Assembly (NCBI GenBank): GCA_035517615.1
Contig: DATIYM010000050.1
Coordinates: 1-64,000, forward strand
DNA length: 64,000 nucleotides
Direction of reading: 5' to 3'
Origin: AG25 sp035517615
GTDB lineage: Bacteria > Gemmatimonadota > Gemmatimonadetes > Gemmatimonadales > GWC2-71-9
The notes under the pieces are model-generated. The model saw nothing but the letters and a program-made list of their open reading frames with translations. It did not search any database and was not told the DNA's origin. Positions 33,632-43,220 of the stretch are shown here, in pieces. The translations under genes were made by a program, and so were the position numbers. Position 1 is the first letter of the stretch. Each line of letters starts with the position of its first letter.

Positions 33632-35590
33632 ATGCCTGAGAAGATCATCGGCATCGACCTCGGTACCACCAACTCCGTCGTGGCAGTCATGGAGGGTGGG
33701 GACCCCGTCGTCATCCCGAACGCCGAAGGAGGGCGGGTCACGCCTTCCGTCGTGGCGTTCACGAAGGACGGCGAGCGGCTCGTTGGGCAGGTCGCCAAGC
33801 GTCAGGCTGTCACGAACCCGCAGAACACCGTGTTCTCGATCAAGCGGTTCATGGGCCGGCGGATTAGCGAGGTGTCCGAGGAGATCAAGCGCGTTCCCTA
33901 CAAGGTCATGGACGGACCGAATGGGCTCGCCGCCGTGGAAATCCAGGGCAAGCGCTACACGCCGCCCGAAATATCGGCCATGATCCTGCAGAAGATGAAG
34001 CAGACGGCCGAGGATTACCTCGGCCACAAGGTCGAGAAAGCCGTCATCACGGTCCCCGCCTACTTCAACGATTCGCAGCGACAGGCCACGAAGGATGCCG
34101 GCCGGATCGCGGGGCTCGACGTGGTGCGCATCATCAATGAGCCCACCGCCTCCGCGCTCGCGTACGGTCTCGACAAGAAAAAGGAAGAGAAAGTCGCGGT
34201 GTACGACCTGGGTGGCGGCACGTATGACATTTCCGTGCTCGATCTGGCTGAGGGCGTGTTCGAGGTCCGTTCCACCAACGGCGACACCCACCTCGGTGGC
34301 GACGACTTCGATGGGCGCATCATCGAGTGGCTCGTCTCGGAGTTCAAGCGCGACCAGGGCATCGACCTGTCCAAGGATCCGATGTCGCTGCAGCGTCTCA
34401 AGGAAGCGGCGGAAAAGGCCAAGATGGAGCTGTCGACCGTCATGCAGACGGAGATCAACCTGCCGTTCATCACGGCGGATGCGTCGGGTCCCAAGCATCT
34501 GAACATCACCCTGTCGCGCGCCAAGCTCGAGCAGCTGGTCGACGATCTCGTCCAGCGGACCATTCCGCCCATGGAGCAGGCGCTCAAGGACGCTGGGCTC
34601 AAGCCGACCGAGATCGACGAAGTGATCCTCGTCGGCGGTCAGACGCGGATGCCGAAGGTGCAGGAAATCGTGCAGAAGTTCTTCGGCAAGGAGCCGCACA
34701 AAGGCGTCAACCCGGATGAGGTGGTGGCGATCGGGGCGGCGATTCAGGGCGGCGTGCTCGCCGGCGAGGTGAAGGACGTCCTCCTGCTCGACGTGACTCC
34801 GCTGTCGCTCGGCATCGAAACACTCGGGGGCGTCACCACCGTATTGATTCAACGGAACACCACGATTCCGACCAAGAAGTCGGAGGTGTTCTCGACCGCC
34901 GAGGACAATCAGACCACCGTCGAGATTCACGTCCTCCAGGGCGAGCGGCAGCTGGCGCTGGATAACCGCACCATCGGGAAATTCCAGCTCACGGGCATCC
35001 CGCCGGCTCCGCGCGGCATGCCGCAGGTCGAAGTGACCTTCGATATCGACGCGAACGGCATCCTGCACGTCTCGGCCAAGGACCGGGCGACCGGCAAGGA
35101 GCAAAAGATCCGGATCGAAGCGTCCTCGGGCCTGGGCGAGAAGGATATCGAGCGGATGGTGCGCGACGCCGAGTCGCATGCCGCCGATGATCGGAAGCGG
35201 CGCGAGGAAATCGAGCGCCGTAACCGCCTCGATACCCTGGTATACGAAGTCGAGAAGAGCTCGAAGGAGTGGGGCGACAAGCTCGACGCGTCCCTCAAGT
35301 CCCGACTCGATGCGGCGGTCTCCGGCGCGCAGCAGGCGCTGCGCTCCGGCAATGGCGATGAGATCGCGAAGGCCTTAGAGGAGCTCCAGCAAGCGTACTC
35401 AGCCGCCGGTGCGTCGCTGTACGCGGCGCAACGCGGAGCCGGTACGGGCGGGGCCGGGGGGGGGGCCGGTGAATCCGGCCCCGGCGCGCCCGGAGAGCAG
35501 GGTGAACCGGCCGGCGCCAGGGCAGGACAGGATAACGTCGTCGATGCAGATTACGAGATCGTCGACGAAGACAAGAACAAGAAGCAGTAA
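33632..35590 (+). CDS. dnaK: Molecular chaperone DnaK (Hsp70)
   Basis: A 652-aa Hsp70. ATPase domain: IGIDLGTTNSVVAVMEG at 5-21, NEPTASALAYGLDKK, AVYDLGGGTYDISVLDL near 190, VILVGGQTRMPKV near 330; substrate-binding domain from about 385 with LLLDVTPLSLGIETLGG; C-terminal lid and a Gly-rich disordered tail ending DADYEIVDEDKNKKQ. A G10 homopolymer sits in the Gly-rich part. Upstream there is no CIRCE element (no TTAGCACTC inverted repeat), and grpE/dnaJ are not adjacent. GTGGAGAG precedes the ATG. htrA follows after 30 nt, suggesting a stress unit. Confidence 0.98.
   Translation: MPEKIIGIDLGTTNSVVAVMEGGDPVVIPNAEGGRVTPSVVAFTKDGERLVGQVAKRQAVTNPQNTVFSIKRFMGRRISEVSEEIKRVPYKVMDGPNGLAAVEIQGKRYTPPEISAMILQKMKQTAEDYLGHKVEKAVITVPAYFNDSQRQATKDAGRIAGLDVVRIINEPTASALAYGLDKKKEEKVAVYDLGGGTYDISVLDLAEGVFEVRSTNGDTHLGGDDFDGRIIEWLVSEFKRDQGIDLSKDPMSLQRLKEAAEKAKMELSTVMQTEINLPFITADASGPKHLNITLSRAKLEQLVDDLVQRTIPPMEQALKDAGLKPTEIDEVILVGGQTRMPKVQEIVQKFFGKEPHKGVNPDEVVAIGAAIQGGVLAGEVKDVLLLDVTPLSLGIETLGGVTTVLIQRNTTIPTKKSEVFSTAEDNQTTVEIHVLQGERQLALDNRTIGKFQLTGIPPAPRGMPQVEVTFDIDANGILHVSAKDRATGKEQKIRIEASSGLGEKDIERMVRDAESHAADDRKRREEIERRNRLDTLVYEVEKSSKEWGDKLDASLKSRLDAAVSGAQQALRSGNGDEIAKALEELQQAYSAAGASLYAAQRGAGTGGAGGGAGESGPGAPGEQGEPAGARAGQDNVVDADYEIVDEDKNKKQ
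35456..35465. repeat. G10 homopolymer in the dnaK 3' region
   Basis: Ten consecutive G lie within codons of the Gly-rich DnaK tail. Slippage would change only the disordered tail but would lose the EEVD-like acidic end (DADYEIVDED). Confidence 0.9.
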
Positions 35591-35620
35591 TAATCTTCCT
35601 CCGGGAGCAGCGAGAAGCCG

Positions 35621-37201
35621 ATGTCGGTACGCACGCGTGATTGGTTGAAATTCGGGATGCTGGTCGCGATCGCCTTTGTATTCGGATTGGCGTTTGCCTC
35701 GGCATTGAACCTGCCTTCCAAGGGTCGGGCGACCGAGGCGGCGCAGGCCCCGCAAACCGCAGTGCCGCCGGCATCGGCGCGCACGCCACTTCCTGCGGCC
35801 AAGCCGATCGCGGATTTGAGTAGCGCTTTCGTCTCGGTGGCAGACCACGTGCGGCCCAGCGTGGTCTTCGTCCGCTCGGAGCACCGGGAGCGGACTGACG
35901 CGTCCCGCCTGCCTCCGGGTTTCGAGGATTTCTTCCCGCAGTTCCGGCGCCGACCCCAGGTCGAACAGGGCACGGGCTCGGGTTTCATTGTCTCACCAGA
36001 TGGATTGATTCTCACGAACAACCACGTCGTAGCCGGCGCCGATCGCGTGACCGTGCGGCTGTACGACAAGCGCGAGTTCACGGCCAAGGTGATCGGAACC
36101 GATCCCGCTACGGACGTCGCGGTCATCAAGATCCCCGCAACCGACCTGCCGGCGGTCATCATGGGTAACTCGGATTCGACCCGGGTGGGTGAGTGGGTGC
36201 TGGCGATCGGAAATCCGCTGGGCGAGCAATTCGCCTTCACGGTGACCGCCGGCATCGTCAGCGCCAAGGGGCGCCTGCTCAATGGACTGCAGCAGTCGCG
36301 CTACGCCATTCAGGACTTCATTCAGACCGACGCGGCGATCAACCCCGGCAACTCCGGTGGCCCGCTGGTCGACATCCAGGGTGAGGTCATTGGAATCAAC
36401 GCCGCCATTGCCAGCGAGACGGGCTTCTACTCGGGCTACGGGTTCGCAATTCCAATCAACCTGGCCCACTCGGTGATGACGCAGCTCGTCAAAACGGGAC
36501 ACGTCGAGCGTGCCGTCATGGGCATTGCGATCCGCGACGCAACGCCTGAGGACGCCGATGCCGTCGGACTCAAGTCCATTACCGGTGTGGTGGTGAACAG
36601 CTATACCGGCGACGACTCGCCGGCAAAGAAGGCGGGTCTCCAGCCCGGCGACGTTATCGTGGCCCTCGATGGCCAGCCGGTCAACAACGTCCCGCAACTG
36701 CAGCAGATGGTCGGCTTCAAGAAGCCGAACGAGACGGTAGATGTCAGCGTACTCCGGCAGGGCGGCGTGAAGAAGAACTACACGGTGCGGCTCGAGCGGG
36801 CCCCGTTGAGCGATGAGGAAGTCGCCTCGAATTCGCCCAAGTCCGGCGGCGGAGATACCGCGCCCACAGAGGAATCCCTGGGCATTTCCGCGCAGCCCTT
36901 GGGCCCCGACGACGGGCAGGATCCGCGGTTCCGCTCAGTCATCCAGCAAGGTGGTGGGATGGTGGTGACGTCGGTATCACCGGACGGTCCCGCCTACCAG
37001 CGGCTCGCGACCGTCGACGATCCGGGCGGCCCCGATATCATCGTCAAGGTGAACGGGTCGCCGACCCGGAGCCGCAGCGAGTTCCGTGATGCGCTCTCGA
37101 AGGTCAAGAGCGGGGATATCGTGACGCTGCAAATCCTCAGCCCTGACCCCTCGTCGCCGTCGAATTGGACGGGACGGGTGGTTCGGCTGCGGGCGCGCTG
37201 A
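35621..37201 (+). CDS. htrA: HtrA/DegP-type periplasmic serine protease with two PDZ regions
   Basis: A 526-aa protein with an N-terminal signal anchor (KFGMLVAIAFVFGLAFASAL), a trypsin-like domain with GSGFIVSPDGLILTNNHVV (His near 130), TDVAVIKIP (Asp near 160) and DAAINPGNSGGPLVD (Ser near 245), then PDZ1 (about 295-390, GVVVNSYTGDDSPAKKAGLQPGDVI) and a divergent PDZ2 (about 430-520). All catalytic residues are present. It degrades or refolds misfolded envelope proteins. It lies 30 nt after dnaK. The last 65 bp overlap a convergent gene. Confidence 0.95.
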   Translation: MSVRTRDWLKFGMLVAIAFVFGLAFASALNLPSKGRATEAAQAPQTAVPPASARTPLPAAKPIADLSSAFVSVADHVRPSVVFVRSEHRERTDASRLPPGFEDFFPQFRRRPQVEQGTGSGFIVSPDGLILTNNHVVAGADRVTVRLYDKREFTAKVIGTDPATDVAVIKIPATDLPAVIMGNSDSTRVGEWVLAIGNPLGEQFAFTVTAGIVSAKGRLLNGLQQSRYAIQDFIQTDAAINPGNSGGPLVDIQGEVIGINAAIASETGFYSGYGFAIPINLAHSVMTQLVKTGHVERAVMGIAIRDATPEDADAVGLKSITGVVVNSYTGDDSPAKKAGLQPGDVIVALDGQPVNNVPQLQQMVGFKKPNETVDVSVLRQGGVKKNYTVRLERAPLSDEEVASNSPKSGGGDTAPTEESLGISAQPLGPDDGQDPRFRSVIQQGGGMVVTSVSPDGPAYQRLATVDDPGGPDIIVKVNGSPTRSRSEFRDALSKVKSGDIVTLQILSPDPSSPSNWTGRVVRLRAR

Positions 37202-37838
37202 GCAGCACCGCCGCGACGACGAATTGCCAGAGGACGGGAAGGACGAAGGCTGCCTGGTCAGCCCTCGTCCTTTCGTCAAACAGGACCGCGAGCACGATCC
37301 CGATCACTCCGCTCGCGATCCCAAGCCAGCCGAGGTAACGGGGCAAGACCCGGCCCCGGACGGCACCCCAGCCGAATAGATACGTAGAGATACCGAGGGC
37401 GAACGCCGCAAACCGCTGCGCGGCCAGGGCAAACGGGTGAGCCATGTCGTACAGGAAAATCGCGCGAGTAGCGGTCATCCCGGGCTCCGCGGCCCGGAAA
37501 TTCTGCGCCAGCATCCACGCCGTGCCCGCCATGAATGCGACGATGATTACCCACGCCGCATATGCGAGCGTCCCCACGGCGAGACCGGCCCGCATGGCCC
37601 GCTCGCCTTCGGTTCCCGCGTGGAGCGCGGCGAGGCCGGCGAGCCCGGTCAGGCACAGCGCGAATCCGAACAGGAACGCCCAGTGAATCGCGCGCCAGGC
37701 GCTCGATCCAGCGACCAGCGCGAGCTGGGCGGCGCCGTCTCCCATCAGGTGAGGATGGAGTGCTCCGGCGGCAATGACGAGCAGAGCACCGACAAGCAGG
37801 CTTAGCGTGTAGCCAGGCTGACGCGGGGCGGTGGTCAT
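37137..37838 (-). CDS. Hypothetical polytopic membrane protein
   Basis: A 233-aa protein with about six or seven hydrophobic helices (LSLLVGALLVIAAGAL, AIHWAFLFGFALCLTGLAGL, AGLAVGTLAYAAWVIIVAFM, FAAFALGISTYLFGWG, YLGWLGIASGVIGIVLAVLF, FVLPVLWQFVVAAVLL). The layout, with an LGWLGIASGVIGI segment near the end, recalls DUF4386-type membrane proteins, but I cannot confirm the family. The 3' end overlaps htrA by 65 bp, an unusually long convergent overlap here; the hydrophobic profile supports it as a real gene. Confidence 0.65.
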   Translation of the reverse strand: MTTAPRQPGYTLSLLVGALLVIAAGALHPHLMGDGAAQLALVAGSSAWRAIHWAFLFGFALCLTGLAGLAALHAGTEGERAMRAGLAVGTLAYAAWVIIVAFMAGTAWMLAQNFRAAEPGMTATRAIFLYDMAHPFALAAQRFAAFALGISTYLFGWGAVRGRVLPRYLGWLGIASGVIGIVLAVLFDERTRADQAAFVLPVLWQFVVAAVLLSAPAAEPPVPSNSTATRGQG

Positions 37839-37884
37839 ACGCTAATGTAGCATACGGCCGCCATTGTCGAGGTATCTTGCGATC

Positions 37885-40818
37885 ATGATCGAGCTGCGGG
37901 ATCGGGTGCAGGAAGTTCTCGGATCTTCGTACCGCATCGAGCGCGAGCTCGGCGCGGGCGGAATGAGCCGGGTATTCGTGGCATTCGAAACGGCGCTCGA
38001 GCGCCGTGTGGTCGTGAAGGTCCTGCCGCCGCAGCTCGCGCTCGCCATCGCCCGCGAGCGGTTCCGGCGCGAAATTCAGCTCGCCGCGTCGCTGCAACAT
38101 CCGCACATCGTTCCCCTGCTCGCCGCCGGCGGTTCGGGCGACGTGTTCTACTACACGATGCCCTACGTCGAGGGCGAATCGCTCCGATCGAGGCTCGCAC
38201 GGGAGGGGCGCCTGTCGATTCGCGACGCCATCCGTACCCTGCGGGATGTGGCGGATGCTCTGGCGTATGCGCATGAACGTGGCATCGTGCACCGCGACAT
38301 CAAGCCGGACAACATCCTGTTGTCGGGCGGCCACGCCGTCGTCGCCGACTTCGGCGTGGCGAAGGCGCTGAGTTACGCCGGCGGAGAGTCGGCGCTCACC
38401 TCCCTCGGTCTCGCGATCGGCACGCCCGCGTACATGGCCCCGGAGCAGGCAGCGGGGGATCCCAATGTCGACGCGCGGGCGGACCTCTACGCGCTGGGCG
38501 CGACGGCGTACGAGATGCTCACGGGCCGGCCCCCCTTCCCCGACCTCGCACCGCATCGAATGATCGCGGCGCACGTCCTCGATCCCGTGACCCCCGTTAT
38601 CGATCAGCGGCCGGATGTACCGGCCGAGCTCGCCGAGCTGGTCATGCGCTGCCTCGACAAGGCCGCCGACCAGCGACCCACGAGCGCAGCCGCCGTGCGC
38701 GATGCGCTCGACAGCATCAGCTCGGGATCGGGGGCCGCGGCCCGCTCCGCCGCAAGGAAATCGAGATCCTGGATCGGCGCCTCCGTGGCAGTGGGCGTGC
38801 TGACCGTGCTCGCTCTCGGGTGGGTGGCATTGCGACACGAGCCTCCGGCCCCGTTGGATCAGAACCGGGTTGCCGTCGCGCCGTTCGATGTGGTCGGCCC
38901 CACGGGGTTCGGGCTGTGGCATGAAGGGCTGGTCGACGTGCTGTCGCGCGGGCTCGATGGCGCGGGCCCACTGCGCACCGTCTCACCGACCCTCGTCATC
39001 CGTCGCTGGCACGGGCGGTCCGATCAGTCATCGGCGGAAGCGCTCGGCCGCGAGACCGGCGCACAGACGGTGATCTATGGCAGCCTCCTCTCGGCGGGGC
39101 CGGATTCCGTCCGGGTCACGGCCACCATTTTCGACGTCTCGCGGGGCGTGTCGCTCGCCGAACTCGAGCTACGCGACCGCGCCGATCGCATGGATCGCGT
39201 GGCTGATTCGCTGGTCGTGCACGTGCTGCGGGAGATGGACCGCACGCGAGCGATCGGCCTCGTGCGTGGCGCGCCGCTCGGGTCCCGGTCGTTATCGGCG
39301 CTCAAGGCGTTTCTCGTTGGCGAGCAATACCTGCGACGGTCGCAGTGGGATTCGACGATCGAGTACGATCAACGCGCACTCGCACTCGACTCGGGTTTCG
39401 CGCTCGCCTGGAGCCATGCGGGACTCGCCGCCGGCTGGGCGCACTCGGCGGTCGACACCCTCTCGATCACCTACCTGCTGCGCGCCGGCGCCTTGAATCG
39501 CGGCCTCGCCCCGCGCGAAAGCCTGATCGTGCAGGCGGAGTCACTCCAGGCCACGCTGTTCGGATTCTCCGAACAGCTCGGGCCGCTCCGCTGGAGCTAC
39601 TCGCGGCGACTGATCGCAATGTTGACGGAAGCCGTGCGGCGCTACCCCACGGACCCCGAGCTGTGGTACATGCTCGGCGACGCCTCGTTTCACCAGGGGT
39701 TGTTGGCCGGAGTGGGGCGCGAACAAACTCTGGCGGCGTTCGACCGCTCGATCGCCCTCGACTCCGCGTTCACCCCATCCTATGTGCATTCGATTGAGCT
39801 GGGCATGGAGCTGCGCGGTGTGGAGGCAAGCCGCCGCTACGCAACCGGATATCTGCGCGCCGGCGCGGCCGGAAGCTACGCCGATGCTGTGGGACTGATG
39901 CTGTTGCTGCTCAATCCCCGCACCGCGCGCGACCCGGCGACGCTGGCGCTGCTCGACACGATGCCCATGGTGGCGACGCACCTCGCCACCTTGGCGGTGA
40001 TCGAGTCGCTCGACTCGAGCGAGACGGGGGTTTGGGTGGCACAGCGCCACCGCGACCGGATTCTGCGCGAGGCGCGCACGGCCGATGACTCGGCCCAGGC
40101 CGACTGGGCGCTCTACCCGGCGCTCGCGCTGCGCGGACATCTCGAGGACGCCCGGCGCCACCTCGCCCCGAAGAATTCGCTCAACGCCGAGCTGGCCCTG
40201 CTGGGCTCGATTCCGCCCGATACCGCCAACGCAATCATGCGGCGCTGGATTTCGTGGAAGGATGTCCGCGGTGCCAGGCCGTGGTGGGCGCTGCCCTGGT
40301 GGGCGTCGCGCCGCGACACGGCCATGATCGCCGCCACCGCGCGCATGGCCAATCAGGGGTTACGGGCGCCGCCGTTTCCGCTGTCACCCACCCAGCGGGA
40401 AATTGTCGGCTATGTGACACACTCGTCCCAGGCATACATGGCGCTCGCCCGCGGCGACTCGGGCGAGGCGCTGCGGCGCTTCGAAGCGTTGCCCGACAGC
40501 GCGTGCTTCGGTCAATGCGAGCTGGACGCGCTGACGCGCATCAAGCTGCTAGTGGCATTCGGACAGTATGACGACGCCGCGCGTCGGCTCGCAACTCCGC
40601 CGGTAATCGACTGGTCCAAATGGGCAACCACACCGACGCACGTGCTCTGGGAGATGGAACGCGCCCGCGTGGCGGAGCGGCTGCACGACCGCGAAACGGC
40701 GCGCGCCGGATATGGCTACGTCGCCGCGGCGTGGCTGCACGCCGACTCGACCCTCGCGCCCTACGTTCGGGAAGCGCGGGCTGGACTGCTGCGGCTCGAA
40801 ACCGACACGAAGTCCTAG
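37885..40818 (+). CDS. Membrane Ser/Thr protein kinase with large extracytoplasmic repeat domain
   Basis: A 977-aa Hanks-type kinase. Cytoplasmic kinase (res about 10-275): ELGAGGMSRVFVAFE (P-loop), VVVKVLPP (Lys), IVHRDIKPDNILL near 138, VADFGVAKAL (DFG) near 157, GTPAYMAPEQ near 180. One TM helix (WIGASVAVGVLTVLALGWVAL) near 292-312. The C-terminal 660 residues are extracytoplasmic and helix-rich, with a LIRRW..LG-type adenylate-cyclase-associated/TolB-like opening and TPR-like spacing (ALAWSHAGLAAGWAH). Start is ATG 37885; TTG 37864 would add seven codons. Its target is unknown. Confidence 0.88.
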   Translation: MIELRDRVQEVLGSSYRIERELGAGGMSRVFVAFETALERRVVVKVLPPQLALAIARERFRREIQLAASLQHPHIVPLLAAGGSGDVFYYTMPYVEGESLRSRLAREGRLSIRDAIRTLRDVADALAYAHERGIVHRDIKPDNILLSGGHAVVADFGVAKALSYAGGESALTSLGLAIGTPAYMAPEQAAGDPNVDARADLYALGATAYEMLTGRPPFPDLAPHRMIAAHVLDPVTPVIDQRPDVPAELAELVMRCLDKAADQRPTSAAAVRDALDSISSGSGAAARSAARKSRSWIGASVAVGVLTVLALGWVALRHEPPAPLDQNRVAVAPFDVVGPTGFGLWHEGLVDVLSRGLDGAGPLRTVSPTLVIRRWHGRSDQSSAEALGRETGAQTVIYGSLLSAGPDSVRVTATIFDVSRGVSLAELELRDRADRMDRVADSLVVHVLREMDRTRAIGLVRGAPLGSRSLSALKAFLVGEQYLRRSQWDSTIEYDQRALALDSGFALAWSHAGLAAGWAHSAVDTLSITYLLRAGALNRGLAPRESLIVQAESLQATLFGFSEQLGPLRWSYSRRLIAMLTEAVRRYPTDPELWYMLGDASFHQGLLAGVGREQTLAAFDRSIALDSAFTPSYVHSIELGMELRGVEASRRYATGYLRAGAAGSYADAVGLMLLLLNPRTARDPATLALLDTMPMVATHLATLAVIESLDSSETGVWVAQRHRDRILREARTADDSAQADWALYPALALRGHLEDARRHLAPKNSLNAELALLGSIPPDTANAIMRRWISWKDVRGARPWWALPWWASRRDTAMIAATARMANQGLRAPPFPLSPTQREIVGYVTHSSQAYMALARGDSGEALRRFEALPDSACFGQCELDALTRIKLLVAFGQYDDAARRLATPPVIDWSKWATTPTHVLWEMERARVAERLHDRETARAGYGYVAAAWLHADSTLAPYVREARAGLLRLETDTKS

Positions 40819-41501
40819 GGCCTGAGACCGGGCAGCTGCATCATCATCTGCGGTGTTTCGGTAATCGACGACTGCGCATCAGCCCCCGACCCGAGCAGCG
40901 CGGTTTCGCCGCCCGAGGCCGGCGCGAGCTTCACCGCCCCGAAGGGCACGCTTTGCGACAGCCACGCGTCGCCTTCGGGTGCGTGAACGTGCAGTGCGCG
41001 AATCGAGCCTGCCGGAACGTTGACTTTCTCCCATCCTACCGTCTGGGCCGACGCGCAGCGCCGCCCCATTTCCATGGCCGGGTTGAGCTGGGCCAGCCGC
41101 TGGCTGATGAGCGGCAGCAGCTCATCGGGAACGCGGGCCGCCGGCTGCGACCCGGACTTGAACACCAGCCCGTGAATCCCGTTCGCGTCGAACACGAAGC
41201 TCGGGACGAGAACCTGGGCAATCCAATTCGCCGACGGGTTCCGGCCCGACGAATCGCGCACTTCGATCCAGTACAGGGTGGTGTCACCGCGGGGTTCCGA
41301 GCCCACGGCGGCGATGCGCATTTCCGAACCGTCGAGCTGGCCACCCGCGATGCCATACTTGGCCCATTGTCCGACCTTCACCTGACCGAGCGACCGGCAC
41401 AGCGTGGCCAAGTCTCCGGTTGTCTGGGCCGGAAGTCGGGACGCGGTGATCAACCCGAGCGCGAGAACCGAAACGAGCCCGCGCTGCGCCAGATACGACA
41501 T
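40815..41501 (-). CDS. Hypothetical secreted protein
   Basis: A 228-aa protein with a clear signal peptide (SYLAQRGLVSVLALGLITASRLPAQ), then a soluble beta-rich domain (VKVGQWAKYGIAGGQLDG, TTLYWIEVRDSSGRN) and a Met/Gln tail. No family is recognised. ATG 41501 follows CGGGGGAAAC, a good ribosome-binding site. It converges on the kinase gene, stops overlapping by 4 nt, and lies 14 nt from the MobA-like gene but reads as its own unit. Confidence 0.6.
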   Translation of the reverse strand: MSYLAQRGLVSVLALGLITASRLPAQTTGDLATLCRSLGQVKVGQWAKYGIAGGQLDGSEMRIAAVGSEPRGDTTLYWIEVRDSSGRNPSANWIAQVLVPSFVFDANGIHGLVFKSGSQPAARVPDELLPLISQRLAQLNPAMEMGRRCASAQTVGWEKVNVPAGSIRALHVHAPEGDAWLSQSVPFGAVKLAPASGGETALLGSGADAQSSITETPQMMMQLPGLRP

Positions 41502-41515
41502 GCTGTTTCCCCCGA

Positions 41516-42124
41516 TCAATGATCTGTGATGATACCCGGTTGTCGCTCCAAATCGCCCGGGCTATCGACATCGGCGAGAGCCTGAGCGGGCCAGTCGATG
41601 AAACGCACGGCGGGCCCGTGCCGTTGCACGACCGACTTGAATCCCTCGCCCGTCCAGGCCACGAGCTCGGGGAAGATCGAGCGATGGAACCGCACGGGCG
41701 GCGCGATCACCCCTTCGTATCGCGACGCAACGATCGGCGCTGCATCGTGCGCCGCGCTGTCACGCACCGCTCGGACCATCTCCGCCGTCACCCGGACCAT
41801 GTCGGCGAGCAGCACGATGGCGCCAGTCGAGGACCGGGGGACGCGGCGCAGGCCGACGTGGAGCGACGCGCTCATCGCCCCGTCGTCCCACCGCGGATTC
41901 AGCGCCACGTCGCACTGGAGCGAGCCCAAAGCACGCCGCACCTGGTCGGCTGCAAAGCCCAGGACCACGATCACCGGCCGTAGCCCCGCGTCGACCGCGA
42001 CACGCGTGGATCGTCGCACGAGCGGCTCGCCATCGAATTCCAGCAGCAGTTTGTTGCGCCCCGGACCCATGCGCCGCGACGCGCCGGCCGCAAGTACGAC
42101 GGCCGCGAATCGTGCGTCAGGCAT
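41516..42124 (-). CDS. MobA/MocA-like nucleotidyltransferase
   Basis: A 202-aa NTP transferase of the MobA family: FAAVVLAAGASRRMGPGRNKLLLEFDG at 5-31 (nucleotide loop; the LAAGxSxRMG signature), VIVVLGFAADQV, IVLLADMVRVTAEMV (usually LxDxP; here ADMV) and the ending DVDSPGDLE. The shape fits MocA, which attaches CMP to molybdopterin for xanthine-dehydrogenase-family enzymes, and the upstream XdhC-like gene supports that. Starts inside the end of that gene (8-nt overlap). No molybdoenzyme genes are in the window. Confidence 0.85.
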   Translation of the reverse strand: MPDARFAAVVLAAGASRRMGPGRNKLLLEFDGEPLVRRSTRVAVDAGLRPVIVVLGFAADQVRRALGSLQCDVALNPRWDDGAMSASLHVGLRRVPRSSTGAIVLLADMVRVTAEMVRAVRDSAAHDAAPIVASRYEGVIAPPVRFHRSIFPELVAWTGEGFKSVVQRHGPAVRFIDWPAQALADVDSPGDLERQPGIITDH

Positions 42125-43175
42125 GAATGCCGAGCGCTCGGTCGCGCAGCGATTGCGCCGGCCGGTCGGACCGAAACGCCAGCAGCTCGGCCACGATCGA
42201 AAGCGCAACCTGCTCGGCGCCATCGGCGCCGATGTCGAGACCGACAGGCCCATGGAGCCGGCGCGGATCGATCGCGGCGGTGATCCCGAGGCCCGCGGTT
42301 TCGAGCATGTGGCTCGTGCGCTCCCGCGGTCCCAGCACGCCTATATAAGGAATGGGCGTCGAAACGAGAGCCGCCACATACGCCATATCGTCCGCGAAAT
42401 TGTGCGTCATCACGACGGCATAGCTCCGCGCCGGAACGATCAACCGGGCAAGATTCTCCCCGTCGGTCTCGATGAGGCGCTCGGCATCCGCGAAGCGCGC
42501 CGGATCGAGACGTCCAGAGCGGCGATCCACGACCACCACGCGAAAGCCCACTCCGGACGCGAGCCGCGCCAGCGCCGGCGCATCTTCGCCGGCGCCGCAT
42601 ATGACCAGTGTGGGCGGCGGATCGAACGCGTCGAAAAAAATCGACCGGCCGCGAATCGATTCCAGACTGCCGCACTCCTGCGCCAGCAGGTCGCGGGCAC
42701 GCGCGAGCGCCTGGTCATCGAGATCGGGCGATCCCAGCCCGCCTTGGCAGGCCTCCGCTGTGACCGTGAGCGCCCGTCCCTCGAGATCCGTACATAGCAC
42801 GAATGGAACGGGTGCCGAGCTCGCCAGCAGCTCGCGCACGAGCGGCGGCGAACCACGCGCGGCGGCGACGCGAACGTCCACCCGTCCCTCACACCCGAGG
42901 CCTAGGTCCCAGGCGTGGACGGTATCATGACTCGAGCAGTAGATCCGTAGCTCCGGCGCACCGGAGCGCAATACGTGCCGCGCGACCTGAACCACGTCCT
43001 GTTCGAGACAGCCGCCGCTCACGTTGCCCACGGTGGAACCATCCGACAAGACGAGAAGCTTGGCGCCTGCGTGGCGGTAGGCCGACCCGATCACGCGAAC
43101 GACAGTCGCAAGCGCCGCGGATTCTCCGGCTTGAACGACTGCATCGAGCCGGGCCAGCACCGCGCGCGTTTCCAT
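42117..43175 (-). CDS. xdhC: XdhC/CoxI-family molybdenum cofactor insertion protein
   Basis: A 352-aa protein with the N-terminal XdhC_CoxI domain (ALATVVRVIGSAYRHAGAKLLV, GNVSGGCLEQDVV near 50-62) and C-terminal Rossmann domain (TLVICGAGEDAPALARLA near 190, YIGVLGPRERTSHML). XdhC binds Moco, supports sulfuration and inserts it into xanthine dehydrogenase or CO dehydrogenase. It overlaps the MobA/MocA-like gene, forming a Moco finishing pair. The enzyme they serve is encoded elsewhere. Confidence 0.92.
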   Translation of the reverse strand: METRAVLARLDAVVQAGESAALATVVRVIGSAYRHAGAKLLVLSDGSTVGNVSGGCLEQDVVQVARHVLRSGAPELRIYCSSHDTVHAWDLGLGCEGRVDVRVAAARGSPPLVRELLASSAPVPFVLCTDLEGRALTVTAEACQGGLGSPDLDDQALARARDLLAQECGSLESIRGRSIFFDAFDPPPTLVICGAGEDAPALARLASGVGFRVVVVDRRSGRLDPARFADAERLIETDGENLARLIVPARSYAVVMTHNFADDMAYVAALVSTPIPYIGVLGPRERTSHMLETAGLGITAAIDPRRLHGPVGLDIGADGAEQVALSIVAELLAFRSDRPAQSLRDRALGIHA

Positions 43176-43220
43176 CCATTTTTTCGTGGGGCGACTCCCG
43201 GAAGAGCCCTACGGATCTCG

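Noticed and set aside
33602..35179. A minus-strand open frame of 525 codons opposite dnaK
   Set aside because: It mirrors the conserved dnaK codons; Asp/His-rich translation without domains.
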